A stretch of DNA of 64,000 nucleotides from Shewanella carassii. Lineage in GTDB: Bacteria > Pseudomonadota > Gammaproteobacteria > Enterobacterales > Shewanellaceae. Each line of letters starts with the position of its first letter. The first letter of the stretch is position 1. Of this stretch, positions 20,012 to 29,020 are shown in pieces. The stretch lies in NCBI RefSeq assembly GCF_002777975.1, contig NZ_NGVS01000006.1, forward strand, positions 62,001-126,000, in the 5' to 3' direction. The notes below the pieces were generated by a model. It was not told the DNA's origin and did no database searches. It saw only the letters and a program-made list of their open reading frames with translations. The translations under genes were made by a program, and so were the position numbers.

Positions 20012-20060
20012 TCAGCGGTCAAAAGCCGGGGGTGAGCGGTTATCTATGGTGTTGAGCGGT
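20012..20060 (-). promoter_or_regulatory. BtsR-like operator: three direct repeats
   Basis: On the minus strand ACCGCTCA occurs at 20060-20053 and again at 20040-20033, and a one-mismatch copy ACCGCTGA at 20019-20012. Start-to-start spacing is 20 and 21 bp, about two helical turns. The motif agrees with the E. coli BtsR (YehT) site ACC(G/A)CT(C/T)A, which also occurs as direct repeats before btsT (recalled from the literature). Position, 72-120 bp before the CstA-family start codon, suits an activator site. Confidence 0.75.
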
Positions 20061-20074
20061 TATGTATTTGTGCG

Positions 20075-20785
20075 CTACTGGTAACCAAACAGTTGTTTCA
20101 ATGGTTTAAGAAAGCGCCTAGATACCGGCAGCTTGGCGCCGCTGCGGGTGGTGACCTCGGCGCCTGTCTCCAGTAGTTCTATCTCGGCGATGGCCTTGGG
20201 GGCTACCAAATATTGGCGATGGCATCTGAGCAACGGAGTTTTTTCTTCCAGCAGCTTCAGCGTCAGTTGGGTATGAACCTTCTCCCTGGCAGTTGCCACA
20301 TGTACCCCGCCGAGATCGCTGAAGACAAATTCCACCTCGGCGACAGGGACCACCTTGAGACGGTTGCCGCTAAAGCAGGGTAGGTGTTCTAGCTGTTGTG
20401 GTGCTATGGCCGAAAATGATTGAGGTTTGAGATCCCGGCGCAGTTTGTCCAGGGTTTGGTTGAGGCGCTTCTCATCCAAGGGTTTGAGCAGATAGTCGAA
20501 GGCATGGTTATCAAAGGCCTTGACGGCAAATTCATCGTAGGCGGTAACAAACACTACTCTGGGCATATTGTCGGGATCCAGCATGGCGATAAGCTCCATG
20601 CCGCTGATCCTTGGCATTTGAATATCCAGGAACAGCAATTGAGGTTTGAGTTTGGCTATCGCCTGCATGGCCTCAATGGCGTTGCCACATTGGCCGAGAA
20701 TTTCAATGTCGCCGGCTTGAAGCAGTAGTTCGGCCAACTCTTCACGGGCAAAAGGTTCGTCATCGACAATAAGACAAGTAATCAC
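20075..20785 (-). CDS. btsR: LytTR response regulator BtsR
   Basis: Residues 1-120 are a receiver domain (LIVDDEPFAREELAELLLQ; phosphoacceptor in LLFLDIQMPRISG; KPL near residue 100). Residues about 135-236 are a LytTR DNA-binding domain (VEFVFSDLGGVHVAT, LLRCHRQYLVAPKAI). The start was set at GTG 20785, whose bases overlap the btsS stop (GTGA), instead of the longer frame from 20845; this gives the family-standard start V/M-ITCLIVDDEP. It is the partner of BtsS and probably binds the repeats at 20012-20060. Confidence 0.92.
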   Translation of the reverse strand: MITCLIVDDEPFAREELAELLLQAGDIEILGQCGNAIEAMQAIAKLKPQLLFLDIQMPRISGMELIAMLDPDNMPRVVFVTAYDEFAVKAFDNHAFDYLLKPLDEKRLNQTLDKLRRDLKPQSFSAIAPQQLEHLPCFSGNRLKVVPVAEVEFVFSDLGGVHVATAREKVHTQLTLKLLEEKTPLLRCHRQYLVAPKAIAEIELLETGAEVTTRSGAKLPVSRRFLKPLKQLFGYQ

Positions 20786-22458
20786 AGGGCTGTTTCCGTT
20801 ATGGGTAAATGTATGCTGACTCGAGTGTAACTGTCGCGTTGGCATTCGACACTGACACCGTAATCTGTGCCGAAGAGATTCTGTATTCTTTTGTGCACCA
20901 GGTTCATCCCCAGGCCATCGGATTCCTCGGCGGGTTGATATAGCCCGGCGTTGTCTGTGACTTCCAGTATGAGTCTGTCATCGGTGCGGCGGCCTTCTAC
21001 CTGAATACGGCCTGTGTCTATCAGATGCGAAGTGCCATGTTTGACTGCGTTTTCTATGATGGGTTGCAAAGTAAAGGCCGGTACCCTGATGGCTAGCAGC
21101 GACTCGGGAATGGCGATATCTACCTCGAGCTTATCAATGAAGCGGGCCTTTTCTATGGTGAGATAGGCTTCGATATGCTCAAGCTCATCTCCTAGGGTGA
21201 CTAGGCCGGCAGTACGCTTGAGGTTAATTCGCAAAAACTGACTCAGCTGTTGCAGCAAGGTCCTGGCCATGGGCGGATCGCGGCGAATGATAGCCCCTAT
21301 GGTATTGAGCGCGTTGAATAGAAAATGTGGGTTGACCTGAGCCTGCAACAGCTTGAGCTCCGCCTGGGTCAGCAAGTTTTGCTGTTGCTCGAAACGGCCG
21401 TAGAGAATCTGGTTCGACAGCAGGCGGGCGATCCCTTCTCCCAGAGTACGGTTGATATTGAGAAACAGCTTGTTCTTGGGTTCATACAGCTTGATGGTCC
21501 CTATGACCTCGTTGTCGCTACGAAGTGGGATCACCAAACTTGAACCCAGTTTACAACTGGGAGAGATGGAGCAGGCATAGGGAACCTCTACTCCGTCGGC
21601 AAACATCACCTTATTCTGTTTAATCGCATCTAGGGTGATTTGGGACGATATCAAGGTGCCGGGCAAGTGGTGATCGGCACCTATGCCGATAAAGGCCAGA
21701 AGCTTTTCCCTATCTGTGATGGCCACCGCGCCGACATTGGTTTCCTCTATGACTATCTTGGCGACCTGGGTGCTGGTTTCCTCATTGAAGCCTGAGCTCA
21801 AGAGCCCCACACTGCGCTCGGCGATTTTCAGCGCCTTGGTAGAGAAACTGGACGAGAGCTTATCGAACATGGTTTTTTGATCCCGTACCATGCTCATAAA
21901 CAGCGCCGCACCTATGGAGTTGACCAGCAACATGGGCGGAGCTATCTGGCGCACCAGTTCCCAGGCTTCATCAAAGGGCTCGGCCAGCAACAGGATAATG
22001 CTCATCTGCATCATCTCGGCATAAAAGGTGATAAGACACACTAGGATGGGGTTGAATACCAATTCGGCCTTGCCCTGACGGCGCAGGTAGTAACTTATCA
22101 TCCCGGCCGAAAAACCTTCCAAGGTGGTGGAAACCGCACAGGCCAGATCGGTAAAACCACCCAAGCTATACCTGTGCAATCCTCCTGTTAGGCCGACCAG
22201 CAAACCTGTGGTTGGGCCGCCGAGAAGGCCTCCTAATACGGCGCCCATCGCGCGGGTATTGGCGATGGCGCCATGAGTCTGCTCACCGAAATAGGTAGCC
22301 ATGATACAAAAACCAGAAAACACCAGATAAAGAAAGATCTTATGGGGCAGTCGGGTCGATGCTTCGGTAAACAGCTTGAACAAAGGGGTCTTGCTGACCA
22401 GATAAACGATCACCAAATACAGGCTCATCTGTTGTGTCAGCAATAAAATAAGGGACAT
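20782..22458 (-). CDS. btsS: LytS-type sensor kinase BtsS
   Basis: The 558-residue membrane kinase closely resembles E. coli BtsS (YehU), a pyruvate sensor. Order: a 5TM-LYT sensor (about residues 1-195, with IANTRAMGAVLGGLLGG and GLTGGLHRYSLGGFTDL), a GAF domain (about 210-340, GAVAITDREKLLAFIGIG), the kinase H-box QVNPHFLFNALNT and an ATPase domain (LQPIIENAVKHG and GLGMNLVHKRI). ATG 22458 has AGAGGAG upstream and gives MSLILLLTQQMSLYLVIVYL, aligned with the family start. Its stop overlaps the btsR start. Confidence 0.95.
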   Translation of the reverse strand: MSLILLLTQQMSLYLVIVYLVSKTPLFKLFTEASTRLPHKIFLYLVFSGFCIMATYFGEQTHGAIANTRAMGAVLGGLLGGPTTGLLVGLTGGLHRYSLGGFTDLACAVSTTLEGFSAGMISYYLRRQGKAELVFNPILVCLITFYAEMMQMSIILLLAEPFDEAWELVRQIAPPMLLVNSIGAALFMSMVRDQKTMFDKLSSSFSTKALKIAERSVGLLSSGFNEETSTQVAKIVIEETNVGAVAITDREKLLAFIGIGADHHLPGTLISSQITLDAIKQNKVMFADGVEVPYACSISPSCKLGSSLVIPLRSDNEVIGTIKLYEPKNKLFLNINRTLGEGIARLLSNQILYGRFEQQQNLLTQAELKLLQAQVNPHFLFNALNTIGAIIRRDPPMARTLLQQLSQFLRINLKRTAGLVTLGDELEHIEAYLTIEKARFIDKLEVDIAIPESLLAIRVPAFTLQPIIENAVKHGTSHLIDTGRIQVEGRRTDDRLILEVTDNAGLYQPAEESDGLGMNLVHKRIQNLFGTDYGVSVECQRDSYTRVSIHLPITETAL

Positions 22459-22579
22459 GAAAACTCCTCTTGCACAAGCAAACCATCGCCATAATGACAA
22501 ACAAGTTGCGCAAAATCAGGGAATGCGACTGCAAAATCCGTTAAAAATCGGCAGCGACTCATTATTTTGTGGAGGATAC

Positions 22580-22822
22580 ATGAATTCATCGATACATGGC
22601 CATCAGGTGCTGCAGCTGCTGCTGGAACAAACGGCTCCCATTAAGCGGGACAAACTCATGGCAATGATGCAGGATCGTTTTGGTAAAGATGCCCGTTACC
22701 ATACCTGCAGCACCGAAGGGATGGATGCCGAGGCTTTGCTTAACTTTCTGGCGACCAAGGGTAAATTTATCGAATCAGCTCAGGGGCTGAGCACTCTTGA
22801 GAGTAAGATCTGCCGTCATTGA
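22580..22822 (+). CDS. yecH: YecH family metal-binding-type protein
   Basis: The 80-residue product aligns well with E. coli YecH: SIHGHQVLQLLLE at the N-terminus, RYHTCSTEGMDAEALLNFLATKGKF in the middle and SKICRH at the end. Conserved His and Cys residues (HGH, HTC, ICRH) suggest metal binding; no function is established. The ATG at 22580 follows GGAGG. Its 3' end overlaps the convergent ribbon-helix-helix gene by a few bases. Confidence 0.9.
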   Translation: MNSSIHGHQVLQLLLEQTAPIKRDKLMAMMQDRFGKDARYHTCSTEGMDAEALLNFLATKGKFIESAQGLSTLESKICRH

Positions 22823-23166
22823 GTCTCATCTGCCTCGTCTCTGGCTATCATTTCGGTCTGGGCCTTTTCGCTCAGGTTATGAAAGTCGCGAATGAAGATC
22901 CTCAGCAGCCTGGACTTGGCAATGCCTGTCTTACGGGCGATGCTGTCCAGTTGACTGATACTGACTTCGGTGAGGGTAAAAGTGGCATGACGATAGAGAC
23001 GGGTAGATTTTTTGTCCAGACCGGCACCAGACTTGGATGAGGTGCTCCCGGCTAACTTGCTGGGTTTACCGTGAGCATAGTTGTTGGCGTCTTCGATAAA
23101 GTCATCGACAGAGACCTTCTTGGCCTTGGGTTTGATCTTTTTTCGTTTGAGATCAGTTAAGCTCAT
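22816..23166 (-). CDS. Ribbon-helix-helix partner of a ParA-like ATPase
   Basis: The 116-residue basic protein has a disordered, Lys/Ser-rich N-terminal half (residues 1-58) and a C-terminal stretch that reads as ribbon-helix-helix (about 62-105: RHATFTLTEVSISQLDSIA, then KTGIAKSRLLRIFIRDF). This is the architecture of ParG-type centromere-binding proteins. It starts 14 bp inside the end of the ParA-like gene. Partner role is inferred from context; it could instead be a plain transcription regulator. Confidence 0.7.
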   Translation of the reverse strand: MSLTDLKRKKIKPKAKKVSVDDFIEDANNYAHGKPSKLAGSTSSKSGAGLDKKSTRLYRHATFTLTEVSISQLDSIARKTGIAKSRLLRIFIRDFHNLSEKAQTEMIARDEADETQ

Positions 23167-23821
23167 AAGAGTTTTCCGGCGGAATGGCTAGCAGCTCATC
23201 GGCAATATTGCGAATTTCCTCGGCGGCTTTTCCATCGGGTTCAATTTCGATGACCGAGGAGCCTTTTTCTTCACTGTCATCGTAGATGTTACGGCTGAAG
23301 GTGACCGAGTCGAGTACCCTCAAACCGAATGATTTTACTACATCTTTAGCTTCCAGAATGCGTTTGAACTGCGAGGGCAGGGCCGGGCATTGAGTCAGCA
23401 CAATTGTTGCCACCATCTTGGGATTGACCATCTTACAGGTGCTGAGCATATCTTCCATATGCGGCAAGGTTTTCAAATCGCGCCGCTTGGGCCTTAAGGG
23501 GATCACCACATAGCTGGCAACCGACATGGCGGCGCGCATTGCCAAGTTATCCTGGCCGCCACAGTCGACTATCACATAGTCGAAGCGTTCATCCAGACTC
23601 AGGAGATCGTTGCGGATCTTGCCGTAGAGCTGAATACAGTTGATGGCCGGCAGGGAAGGATCATTGTTGCGGGCCTGGATCCAGTCGGATGTGGTGCGCT
23701 GAGGGTCGCAGTCGACCATCAATACATTGGCCTGATATTTCTGGGTAATGTGTACAGCCAAATTCTGGGCCAGGCAGCTCTTGCCACTCCCCCCTTTTTC
23801 CCCACCTACGAGCAGTATCAT
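23153..23821 (-). CDS. ParA/MinD-family ATPase (ParF-like)
   Basis: The 222-residue protein has the deviant Walker A motif EKGGSGKSCLAQNLA at residues 8-22, the A' region VLMVDCDPQRTTSDW, and Walker B-like DYVIVDCGGQDN. It lacks an N-terminal helix-turn-helix, as in type Ib plasmid ParF proteins. Such ATPases position DNA, protein complexes or organelles on the nucleoid. The overlapping downstream gene encodes a ribbon-helix-helix protein. This is separate from a ParAB chromosome system (no parB-like gene here), so its cargo is unknown. GGGGAG precedes the ATG. Confidence 0.85.
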   Translation of the reverse strand: MILLVGGEKGGSGKSCLAQNLAVHITQKYQANVLMVDCDPQRTTSDWIQARNNDPSLPAINCIQLYGKIRNDLLSLDERFDYVIVDCGGQDNLAMRAAMSVASYVVIPLRPKRRDLKTLPHMEDMLSTCKMVNPKMVATIVLTQCPALPSQFKRILEAKDVVKSFGLRVLDSVTFSRNIYDDSEEKGSSVIEIEPDGKAAEEIRNIADELLAIPPENSYELN

Positions 23822-23893
23822 GAATTTTCTCCCCGTGTCCTCGGTACTTATGTCGAATTAAAGTATAGAACACCCCGGATACCACGTCGGAGT

Positions 23894-24196
23894 CTAGATA
23901 AGTTGCATAGCGATGTGAAAACTCTTTGGATGACTCTCGCTGCAACGACACACCTGTCCCTTGATGGTGTTTTGGGCATCGGTTCCGGCATGAAAGGTCA
24001 CAGATACCAGTTCTCCCAAGGCAAAGGGCTGACTGTATTCGAATAAAATTCCCCGTCTGGAAAGATCGATACAGATACCATCGTCATTGTGCTCATTGCC
24101 CGCTTTATCCAACCAATGAAGCCGGATCCGCTCGGCCTCCAGATCGACCCTCAGTGAGCCGCGTCTCTCGATAACATCATCCAGATTTTCATCCAT
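23894..24196 (-). CDS. PilZ domain protein
   Basis: A 100-residue single PilZ domain. The c-di-GMP-binding signature is visible as RRGSLR (residues 11-16, R-x3-R type) and DLSRRG (residues 44-49, D-x-S-x-x-G). It probably acts as a small c-di-GMP receptor that binds an effector. AAGGGG lies before the start codon. It lies upstream of the ParA-like gene on the same strand, separated by 72 bp. Confidence 0.85.
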   Translation of the reverse strand: MDENLDDVIERRGSLRVDLEAERIRLHWLDKAGNEHNDDGICIDLSRRGILFEYSQPFALGELVSVTFHAGTDAQNTIKGQVCRCSESHPKSFHIAMQLI

Positions 24197-24423
24197 GTCG
24201 ATCCCCTTCAGTTCAATGGATAGCCTGCAATTACCTCATTACTGATCGCGCCTACTTTACTCAGAGCGGTATGCGGTGACAGCTCAAGGTCGGTGCCCAA
24301 AACCCCAAGTATTGCCGCATCTTTTCTTACTCGCAGAGTGAACCCGCTCTCAATGCGCAGTGAGGTAAGTGTTTTAAAAATAGCATAGATTTGGTGATAG
24401 TTACGGTTGCTTGGTTAAAGCAA

Positions 24424-24454
24424 ATAAAACTGAGCCCGGCAGTTGCCGGGCTCA
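24424..24454 (-). terminator. Rho-independent terminator of psiE
   Basis: TGAGCCCGGCA and its complement form an 11-bp stem around two bases; on the minus strand it is followed by GTTTTATTT. It lies next to the psiE stop. Confidence 0.85.
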
Positions 24455-24459
24455 TGGGG

Positions 24460-24864
24460 TCAGTTGTCATATTCCTGATTCTTGGGATAGGGCATTTTCA
24501 ACTGCCCCCAGCGGATCACTATCACGGTTGCCGCCAGTACTAGGGTCGAGATTGAGATGGCGACTATGCGCCAATCTTCCATCGCTTTCATATCCAAAAT
24601 AAGGTAACGGGCCAGGGCTACAATCGCGATATAGAGTGGCATACGCACAGGCAACTTGCCGGACTCGGCATAATTAGCCACCATGGCCAGCACTTCCAGA
24701 TAGATAAACAGTAGCAGTAGATCGGCAAGAGCCACCGCGCCCATCTTGAAGATATGCACTATTTCTTGACCAATGGCGACGACAGTGGCTATGGCAATAA
24801 CAAACAAGACCAGATGTTCGACGGCTTTAAGGCTCTTAGAGCCGTAATTGCGATACAGTTCCAT
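24460..24864 (-). CDS. psiE: Phosphate-starvation-inducible PsiE family protein
   Basis: A 134-residue membrane protein with four hydrophobic segments. Charged loops match PsiE: VEHLVLFVIAIATVVAIGQE at the N-terminus, YLEVLAMVANYAESGKLPVR in the middle and ALARYLILDMK. Function in E. coli is unknown beyond phosphate-starvation induction. No PHO box was recognised in the short upstream region. Confidence 0.9.
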   Translation of the reverse strand: MELYRNYGSKSLKAVEHLVLFVIAIATVVAIGQEIVHIFKMGAVALADLLLLFIYLEVLAMVANYAESGKLPVRMPLYIAIVALARYLILDMKAMEDWRIVAISISTLVLAATVIVIRWGQLKMPYPKNQEYDN

Positions 24865-24950
24865 GAAAACTCCCTGAAATCATTTCCTAAAATAGTATCA
24901 GCAAATTTACTGGCTGCCGCGAAATCTATGTGACAGCTTTCACAGAACCT

Positions 24951-26153
24951 TTAACCGGGGCGACCATCCAGTCTTGGGCGGCAAAGGATGGGGGCATAAA
25001 GCAGAATAAAAGTGGCAAATGCGACTAGCCAGCAGAAAATCGCGCCCATCAGCAAGATTTGGCTTGCCTGAGGCACAATGGCTGCCGCGACCCGCAAGGT
25101 TGCAGCCAGCAGCATTAAGCCAAAGGCGGGGATCATCGGCCAGGCTATTTGTAGCGGTCTGCCGGAATGCCCTAATGATACCCTCGCCATCATAGCCAGG
25201 ATCATTCCCCCCATGCCGCCAACCGTCAGAGCATGAAATCCCAGCATCATCTGGCCACTGACACCGATAATCAGCAGTCCGAGCGGAATAAACAAATAAC
25301 TTAAATGCAATGACCACAACAGTGGAACTTTGAGACTGGCACGCCAGCCCCAACGTGTCCAGCGTAGCAGCAATGAGACACCTGCCAGCAAGGCCAGTAC
25401 TTGTGTTAGCCAAGGGTAGGGTAAAAACAAACTGATCAGCATCAGGGGTAAGGAGGCGAAGCTGAGCGCTTCGAGTACAGGGCTTGGCGCCCCGCGCTTG
25501 AAATCTGTGGCGCGTTCGGTAAAGAAGGGGATCACCCTGCCACCCAGCAGGGCCACTAGAATAACGATCAACAAGGCTGCGGCCTGCAGTGCCTTTTGTG
25601 CCAACCCTGGCTGTTCAAGGCCGAGATAAGAGAGGACGTTGGCGCCGAAGAGCAACAGCAGCAGTGGTACAAACACCAGGTTACGCCACTGTTTGACTCG
25701 AATGACGGCTAAACCGAGCAGTAGTGCCGTGATCGGGAAGAAGGCCAAATCCAGCAGCATGACCCAGGTAAAAGGGGCTATGCCGGCATCGAGCAAGAGT
25801 AGTCTGGGAGCCAACCATAGACACCAGAGCAGTAGCAATGGCCAGCCTTTGACACCTGGGATACCGGTCCAGTTTTGCACTGCTGTTAACAAAAAGCCCG
25901 CGATAACGGCACCGGTGAAGCCGAACAGCATTTCGTGACCATGCCACCACAGAGGATTGGCGTGGGGCGTCAGTGGTAGTTGACCACTGAGCAAGGCTCC
26001 CCAGAGTAAGAGTGACAACAAGCCAAACAGGCTGGCGCCGAGAAAAAACGGCCTGAAGCCCAAACGAAAGAGCGCCAACGGAAACTGCTTGTTGGCCGGT
26101 TCATCGATGTTGAGGATGCCGCCCCGGGGGGGACGAGTGCCGGATTTGCTCAT
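24951..26153 (-). CDS. nnrS: NnrS family haem-copper membrane protein
   Basis: A 400-residue inner-membrane protein with about twelve hydrophobic segments. NnrS hallmarks are FRLGFRPFFLGASLF, NPLWWHGHEMLFGFTGAVIAGFLLTA and FHALTVGGMGGMILAMMARVSLGHSGRP; the His residues there are candidate haem/copper ligands. In other proteobacteria NnrS relieves nitrosative stress and belongs to the NsrR regulon. A possible NsrR operator lies 41 bp before the start codon. Confidence 0.93.
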   Translation of the reverse strand: MSKSGTRPPRGGILNIDEPANKQFPLALFRLGFRPFFLGASLFGLLSLLLWGALLSGQLPLTPHANPLWWHGHEMLFGFTGAVIAGFLLTAVQNWTGIPGVKGWPLLLLWCLWLAPRLLLLDAGIAPFTWVMLLDLAFFPITALLLGLAVIRVKQWRNLVFVPLLLLLFGANVLSYLGLEQPGLAQKALQAAALLIVILVALLGGRVIPFFTERATDFKRGAPSPVLEALSFASLPLMLISLFLPYPWLTQVLALLAGVSLLLRWTRWGWRASLKVPLLWSLHLSYLFIPLGLLIIGVSGQMMLGFHALTVGGMGGMILAMMARVSLGHSGRPLQIAWPMIPAFGLMLLAATLRVAAAIVPQASQILLMGAIFCWLVAFATFILLYAPILCRPRLDGRPG

Positions 26154-26193
26154 AGTCTTGCCTTAATACCCAAACAAAATACTCGGGTATTTT

Positions 26194-26216
26194 AAGGTGC
26201 AATATTAATGCATGTA
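26194..26216. promoter_or_regulatory. Candidate NsrR operator before nnrS
   Basis: A 23-bp imperfect palindrome with half-sites AAGGTGCAATA and TAATGCATGTA agrees at 16 of 22 positions with the NsrR consensus (two 11-bp half-sites, AAGATGYATTT type, around one base). It is placed 41-63 bp before the nnrS start. The comparison was done by eye against a remembered consensus. Confidence 0.5.
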
Positions 26217-26341
26217 AATATATCCAAAGAGTTATCTGTTTGAGCTGATAGGGATCAACTGGGGCATTCTTGAATACTCGGGCTTAACTCGATAGACATT
26301 ACCGGAGGGAGAGTGGTTTTATCTGCACGAGCACCAGGCAT

Positions 26342-26366
26342 AAAAAAACCGCCATTTGGCGGTTTT
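26342..26366 (-). terminator. Rho-independent terminator of suhB
   Basis: On the minus strand AAAACCGCC and GGCGGTTTT form a stem with an AAAT loop followed by seven T residues, 32 bp after the suhB stop. Confidence 0.9.
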
Positions 26367-26397
26367 CTCTATTTATTTAAGCACCTTGCTTAATAAC

Positions 26398-27198
26398 TTA
26401 TTTCAGTGCTTCACTCAATAGAGGGCGAAAGCGCTTGACCAAAAGGCTGGTGGCTTTAGGCGCACCGGCAACGATATGGCCAGAGAGCAGGTAGTTGTGG
26501 CCACCACTGAAGTCGGTCACTGTACCACCGGCTTCACGAACAATCAGATCGCCGGCGGCGATATCCCAAGGCTTGAGGCCCAGTTCGAAGAAGGCGTCTA
26601 CACGACCGGCGGCCACATAGGCCAGATCCAGTGCAGCAGAGCCTGCACGGCGTAAATCGGCACAGACAGAGAAGGTTTCTGTGAACAGCTTCATATAGGT
26701 TTCAGTATGCTGACGAGCCTTGAAGGGGAAACCTGTGGCCACCAGGCTGCTATTCAAGTCATTGACATTGTTTACCCGGATACGGAAGTCATTCAACTTG
26801 GCCCCTTTACCACGAACGGCACTGAACAGTTCATCGCGAACGGGATCATAAACAACGGCAACTTCAGTCTTGCCCTTGTACTGCATGGCGATGGATACGG
26901 CGAAGTGAGGGAGGCCTTTAACGAAGTTATTGGTGCCATCCAGAGGATCAACAATCCACAGATAATCTTTGTTGGTACCGCGGTTTTCACCATTTTCCTC
27001 TCCCACTATGCTGTGGTCAGGATAGGATTTGCGGATCTGATAGATAATTGCTGCTTCTGCTTCCTTGTCTACACTGGTCACAAAATCGTTGACACCTTTG
27101 GCATCGACTTCAATACGGTCGAGTTCGGTGTAGGCACGCATAATAGTTTGGCCCGCAGCGCGAGCAGCGCGCACGGCAATAGTCAGCATCGGATGCAT
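26398..27198 (-). CDS. suhB: Inositol-1-monophosphatase SuhB
   Basis: The 266-residue protein has the Mg-dependent phosphatase signatures GEENGENRG and IVDPLDGTNNFVKGLPHF and the second motif KPWDIAAGDLIVREAGG. SuhB hydrolyses inositol-1-phosphate in vitro; in E. coli it also acts as a Nus-associated factor in rRNA antitermination. Its length matches E. coli SuhB (267). It is divergent from trmJ with 151 bp between the start codons, the usual gammaproteobacterial arrangement. Confidence 0.96.
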   Translation of the reverse strand: MHPMLTIAVRAARAAGQTIMRAYTELDRIEVDAKGVNDFVTSVDKEAEAAIIYQIRKSYPDHSIVGEENGENRGTNKDYLWIVDPLDGTNNFVKGLPHFAVSIAMQYKGKTEVAVVYDPVRDELFSAVRGKGAKLNDFRIRVNNVNDLNSSLVATGFPFKARQHTETYMKLFTETFSVCADLRRAGSAALDLAYVAAGRVDAFFELGLKPWDIAAGDLIVREAGGTVTDFSGGHNYLLSGHIVAGAPKATSLLVKRFRPLLSEALK

Positions 27199-27349
27199 TG
27201 CAATCCCCTGGATGTTAAAGAACGGATGAAAAATTCGGCGCAGATTATACCCGAGTTGACGCTGATATCAAATGGCGATTTTTCTATAAGCAAAAATATA
27301 TGCCTGTGGTACCATCCTTCCCCTGTTTTTTACTTTTTTAAGTTGTTCC

Positions 27350-28078
27350 ATGCTTTCCAATATTCGTGTCGTTCTGGTTGGGACTACTCATCCCGGAAAT
27401 ATAGGTTCTGTGGCCAGGGCCATGAAAACAATGGGATTGTCTAACCTTTATCTGGCGGAGCCTAAAGTTGAGCCGGACGGCCAATCTATTGCACTCGCCG
27501 CCGGCGCCTCCGACATTCTTAAACATCTGGTCAAAGTCGATAGCCTGGAAGAGGCGATTAAAGACTGCAGTCTGGTGATTGCCACCAGTGCCCGCAGTCG
27601 CACTCTCGACTGGCCTGTGCTCGAACCCCGTGAAGCAGGCAGCAAATTAGCACTCGAGAGCGGCCAAGGGCCAGTCGCCATTGTCTTTGGCCGTGAAAGT
27701 CATGGCTTGAGTAACGAAGAGTTACAGAAATGCCACTATCATGTGTGTATCCCCGCCAACCCTGAATACAGCTCACTCAACCTGGCTCAGGCGGTGCAGC
27801 TAATCTGTTATGAGACGCGAGTGGCATGGCTGGAAAAACATCAGCAAACCGAACAGGAGCTGGTTGAGTACCCTTCGAGTGAAGACCACGAGCGTTTCTT
27901 TGAACATTTGGAACGGACGTTGCAAAAGACCGGCTTTATTATCAAGAATCATCCGGGACAAGTGATGATCAAGCTGCGGCGCCTGTTTACTCGGGCCAGA
28001 ATCGAAACGCAGGAGATGAATATACTGCGCGGGATCCTGACATCGATAGAAAAAAAGGTCGACAGTAAAGAAGAGTAA
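27350..28078 (+). CDS. trmJ: tRNA (cytidine/uridine-32-2'-O)-methyltransferase TrmJ
   Basis: A 242-residue SPOUT methyltransferase. N-terminus [30 protein letters not shown] and the knot motifs [15 protein letters not shown] and [17 protein letters not shown] are typical of TrmJ, which 2'-O-methylates position 32 of several tRNAs. It is followed after 14 bp by cysE and then the isc operon, as in many gammaproteobacteria. Confidence 0.96.
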   Translation: MLSNIRVVLVGTTHPGNIGSVARAMKTMGLSNLYLAEPKVEPDGQSIALAAGASDILKHLVKVDSLEEAIKDCSLVIATSARSRTLDWPVLEPREAGSKLALESGQGPVAIVFGRESHGLSNEELQKCHYHVCIPANPEYSSLNLAQAVQLICYETRVAWLEKHQQTEQELVEYPSSEDHERFFEHLERTLQKTGFIIKNHPGQVMIKLRRLFTRARIETQEMNILRGILTSIEKKVDSKEE

Positions 28079-28092
28079 TCTGAGGAATCAAG

Positions 28093-28914
28093 ATGGGTGT
28101 GATAGCCAGGTTGAAAGAGGATATAGAGTCCATTTACCACAGGGATCCTGCTGCACGAAGTGCGCTGGAGATATTACTCAATTACCCGGGAATGCAAGCC
28201 ATTTGGATGCACCGCATCAGCCATAGACTGTGGAAGGCCAAATGGTGTTTTTTGGCGCGCTGTCTTTCGACCTTTTCCCGCTGGTTTACCGGAGTGGAAA
28301 TACATCCGGGCGCAACCATAGGTCGGCGTTTCTTTATCGACCATGGCATGGGGGTTGTGATCGGTGAAACGGCCGAGATTGGTGACGATTGCACTCTTTA
28401 TCACGGCGTGACTCTGGGGGGGACCACCTGGCAAGCCGGGAAGCGTCACCCGACCTTGGGTAATCATGTGGTGATCGGTGCCGGTGCCAAGGTGCTGGGT
28501 CCTATTACTATGCATGATGGTGCCCGAGTGGGTTCCAACTCTGTAGTGGTTAAAGATGTGCCCAAAGATACCACGGTTGTGGGGATCCCTGGCCGGGCCG
28601 TCACCGTTGCATCGGCTCAATCCAAAGAAACCAGTGCCCGCCGCAGTGCCATGGCCAAGAAGTACGGTTTTGATGCCTACGCCGTGTCACCGGATAACCC
28701 AGATCCAGTAGCCAATGCCATAGGCCAGATGTTGGATCATATGCATCTGATGGACTCCAAAGTACAGGAAGTCTGTCAGGCTATAGAAAAAATGGGTGGT
28801 AACGTCTGCACTGAACGTCTGCCCGAATTGGATGTGGGCGAGTTCAGTGATGCTGAAACTGCAGCGGCGGAAAAGCGCCAACAAGCAATGGATGAGTTTG
28901 ATCCCATTATCTGA
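28093..28914 (+). CDS. cysE: Serine O-acetyltransferase CysE
   Basis: CysE makes O-acetylserine from serine and acetyl-CoA, the first step of cysteine synthesis. The 273-residue product has the left-handed beta-helix repeat region ([19 protein letters not shown], then [20 protein letters not shown]) with the catalytic histidine and aspartate. Length equals that of E. coli CysE, but residues 180-273 are divergent from it, and the C-terminal end DEFDPII resembles the CysK-binding Ile tail. Supply of cysteine fits the isc genes that follow. Confidence 0.95.
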   Translation: MGVIARLKEDIESIYHRDPAARSALEILLNYPGMQAIWMHRISHRLWKAKWCFLARCLSTFSRWFTGVEIHPGATIGRRFFIDHGMGVVIGETAEIGDDCTLYHGVTLGGTTWQAGKRHPTLGNHVVIGAGAKVLGPITMHDGARVGSNSVVVKDVPKDTTVVGIPGRAVTVASAQSKETSARRSAMAKKYGFDAYAVSPDNPDPVANAIGQMLDHMHLMDSKVQEVCQAIEKMGGNVCTERLPELDVGEFSDAETAAAEKRQQAMDEFDPII

Positions 28915-29020
28915 TACTTGATGGCTTATTTGTGGGCTTTTGCCATTGAATAATAGTGGTGAAAAAGGTTAAATACCCCACTAAGCAGGCTGGGTATTCA
29001 ACCTGATTTCAGAGCTACTA

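Noticed and set aside
24197-24423. Gap between the PilZ gene and the psiE terminator, checked for a small gene or RNA.
   Set aside because: No frame with a ribosome binding site and no conserved RNA fold recognised.
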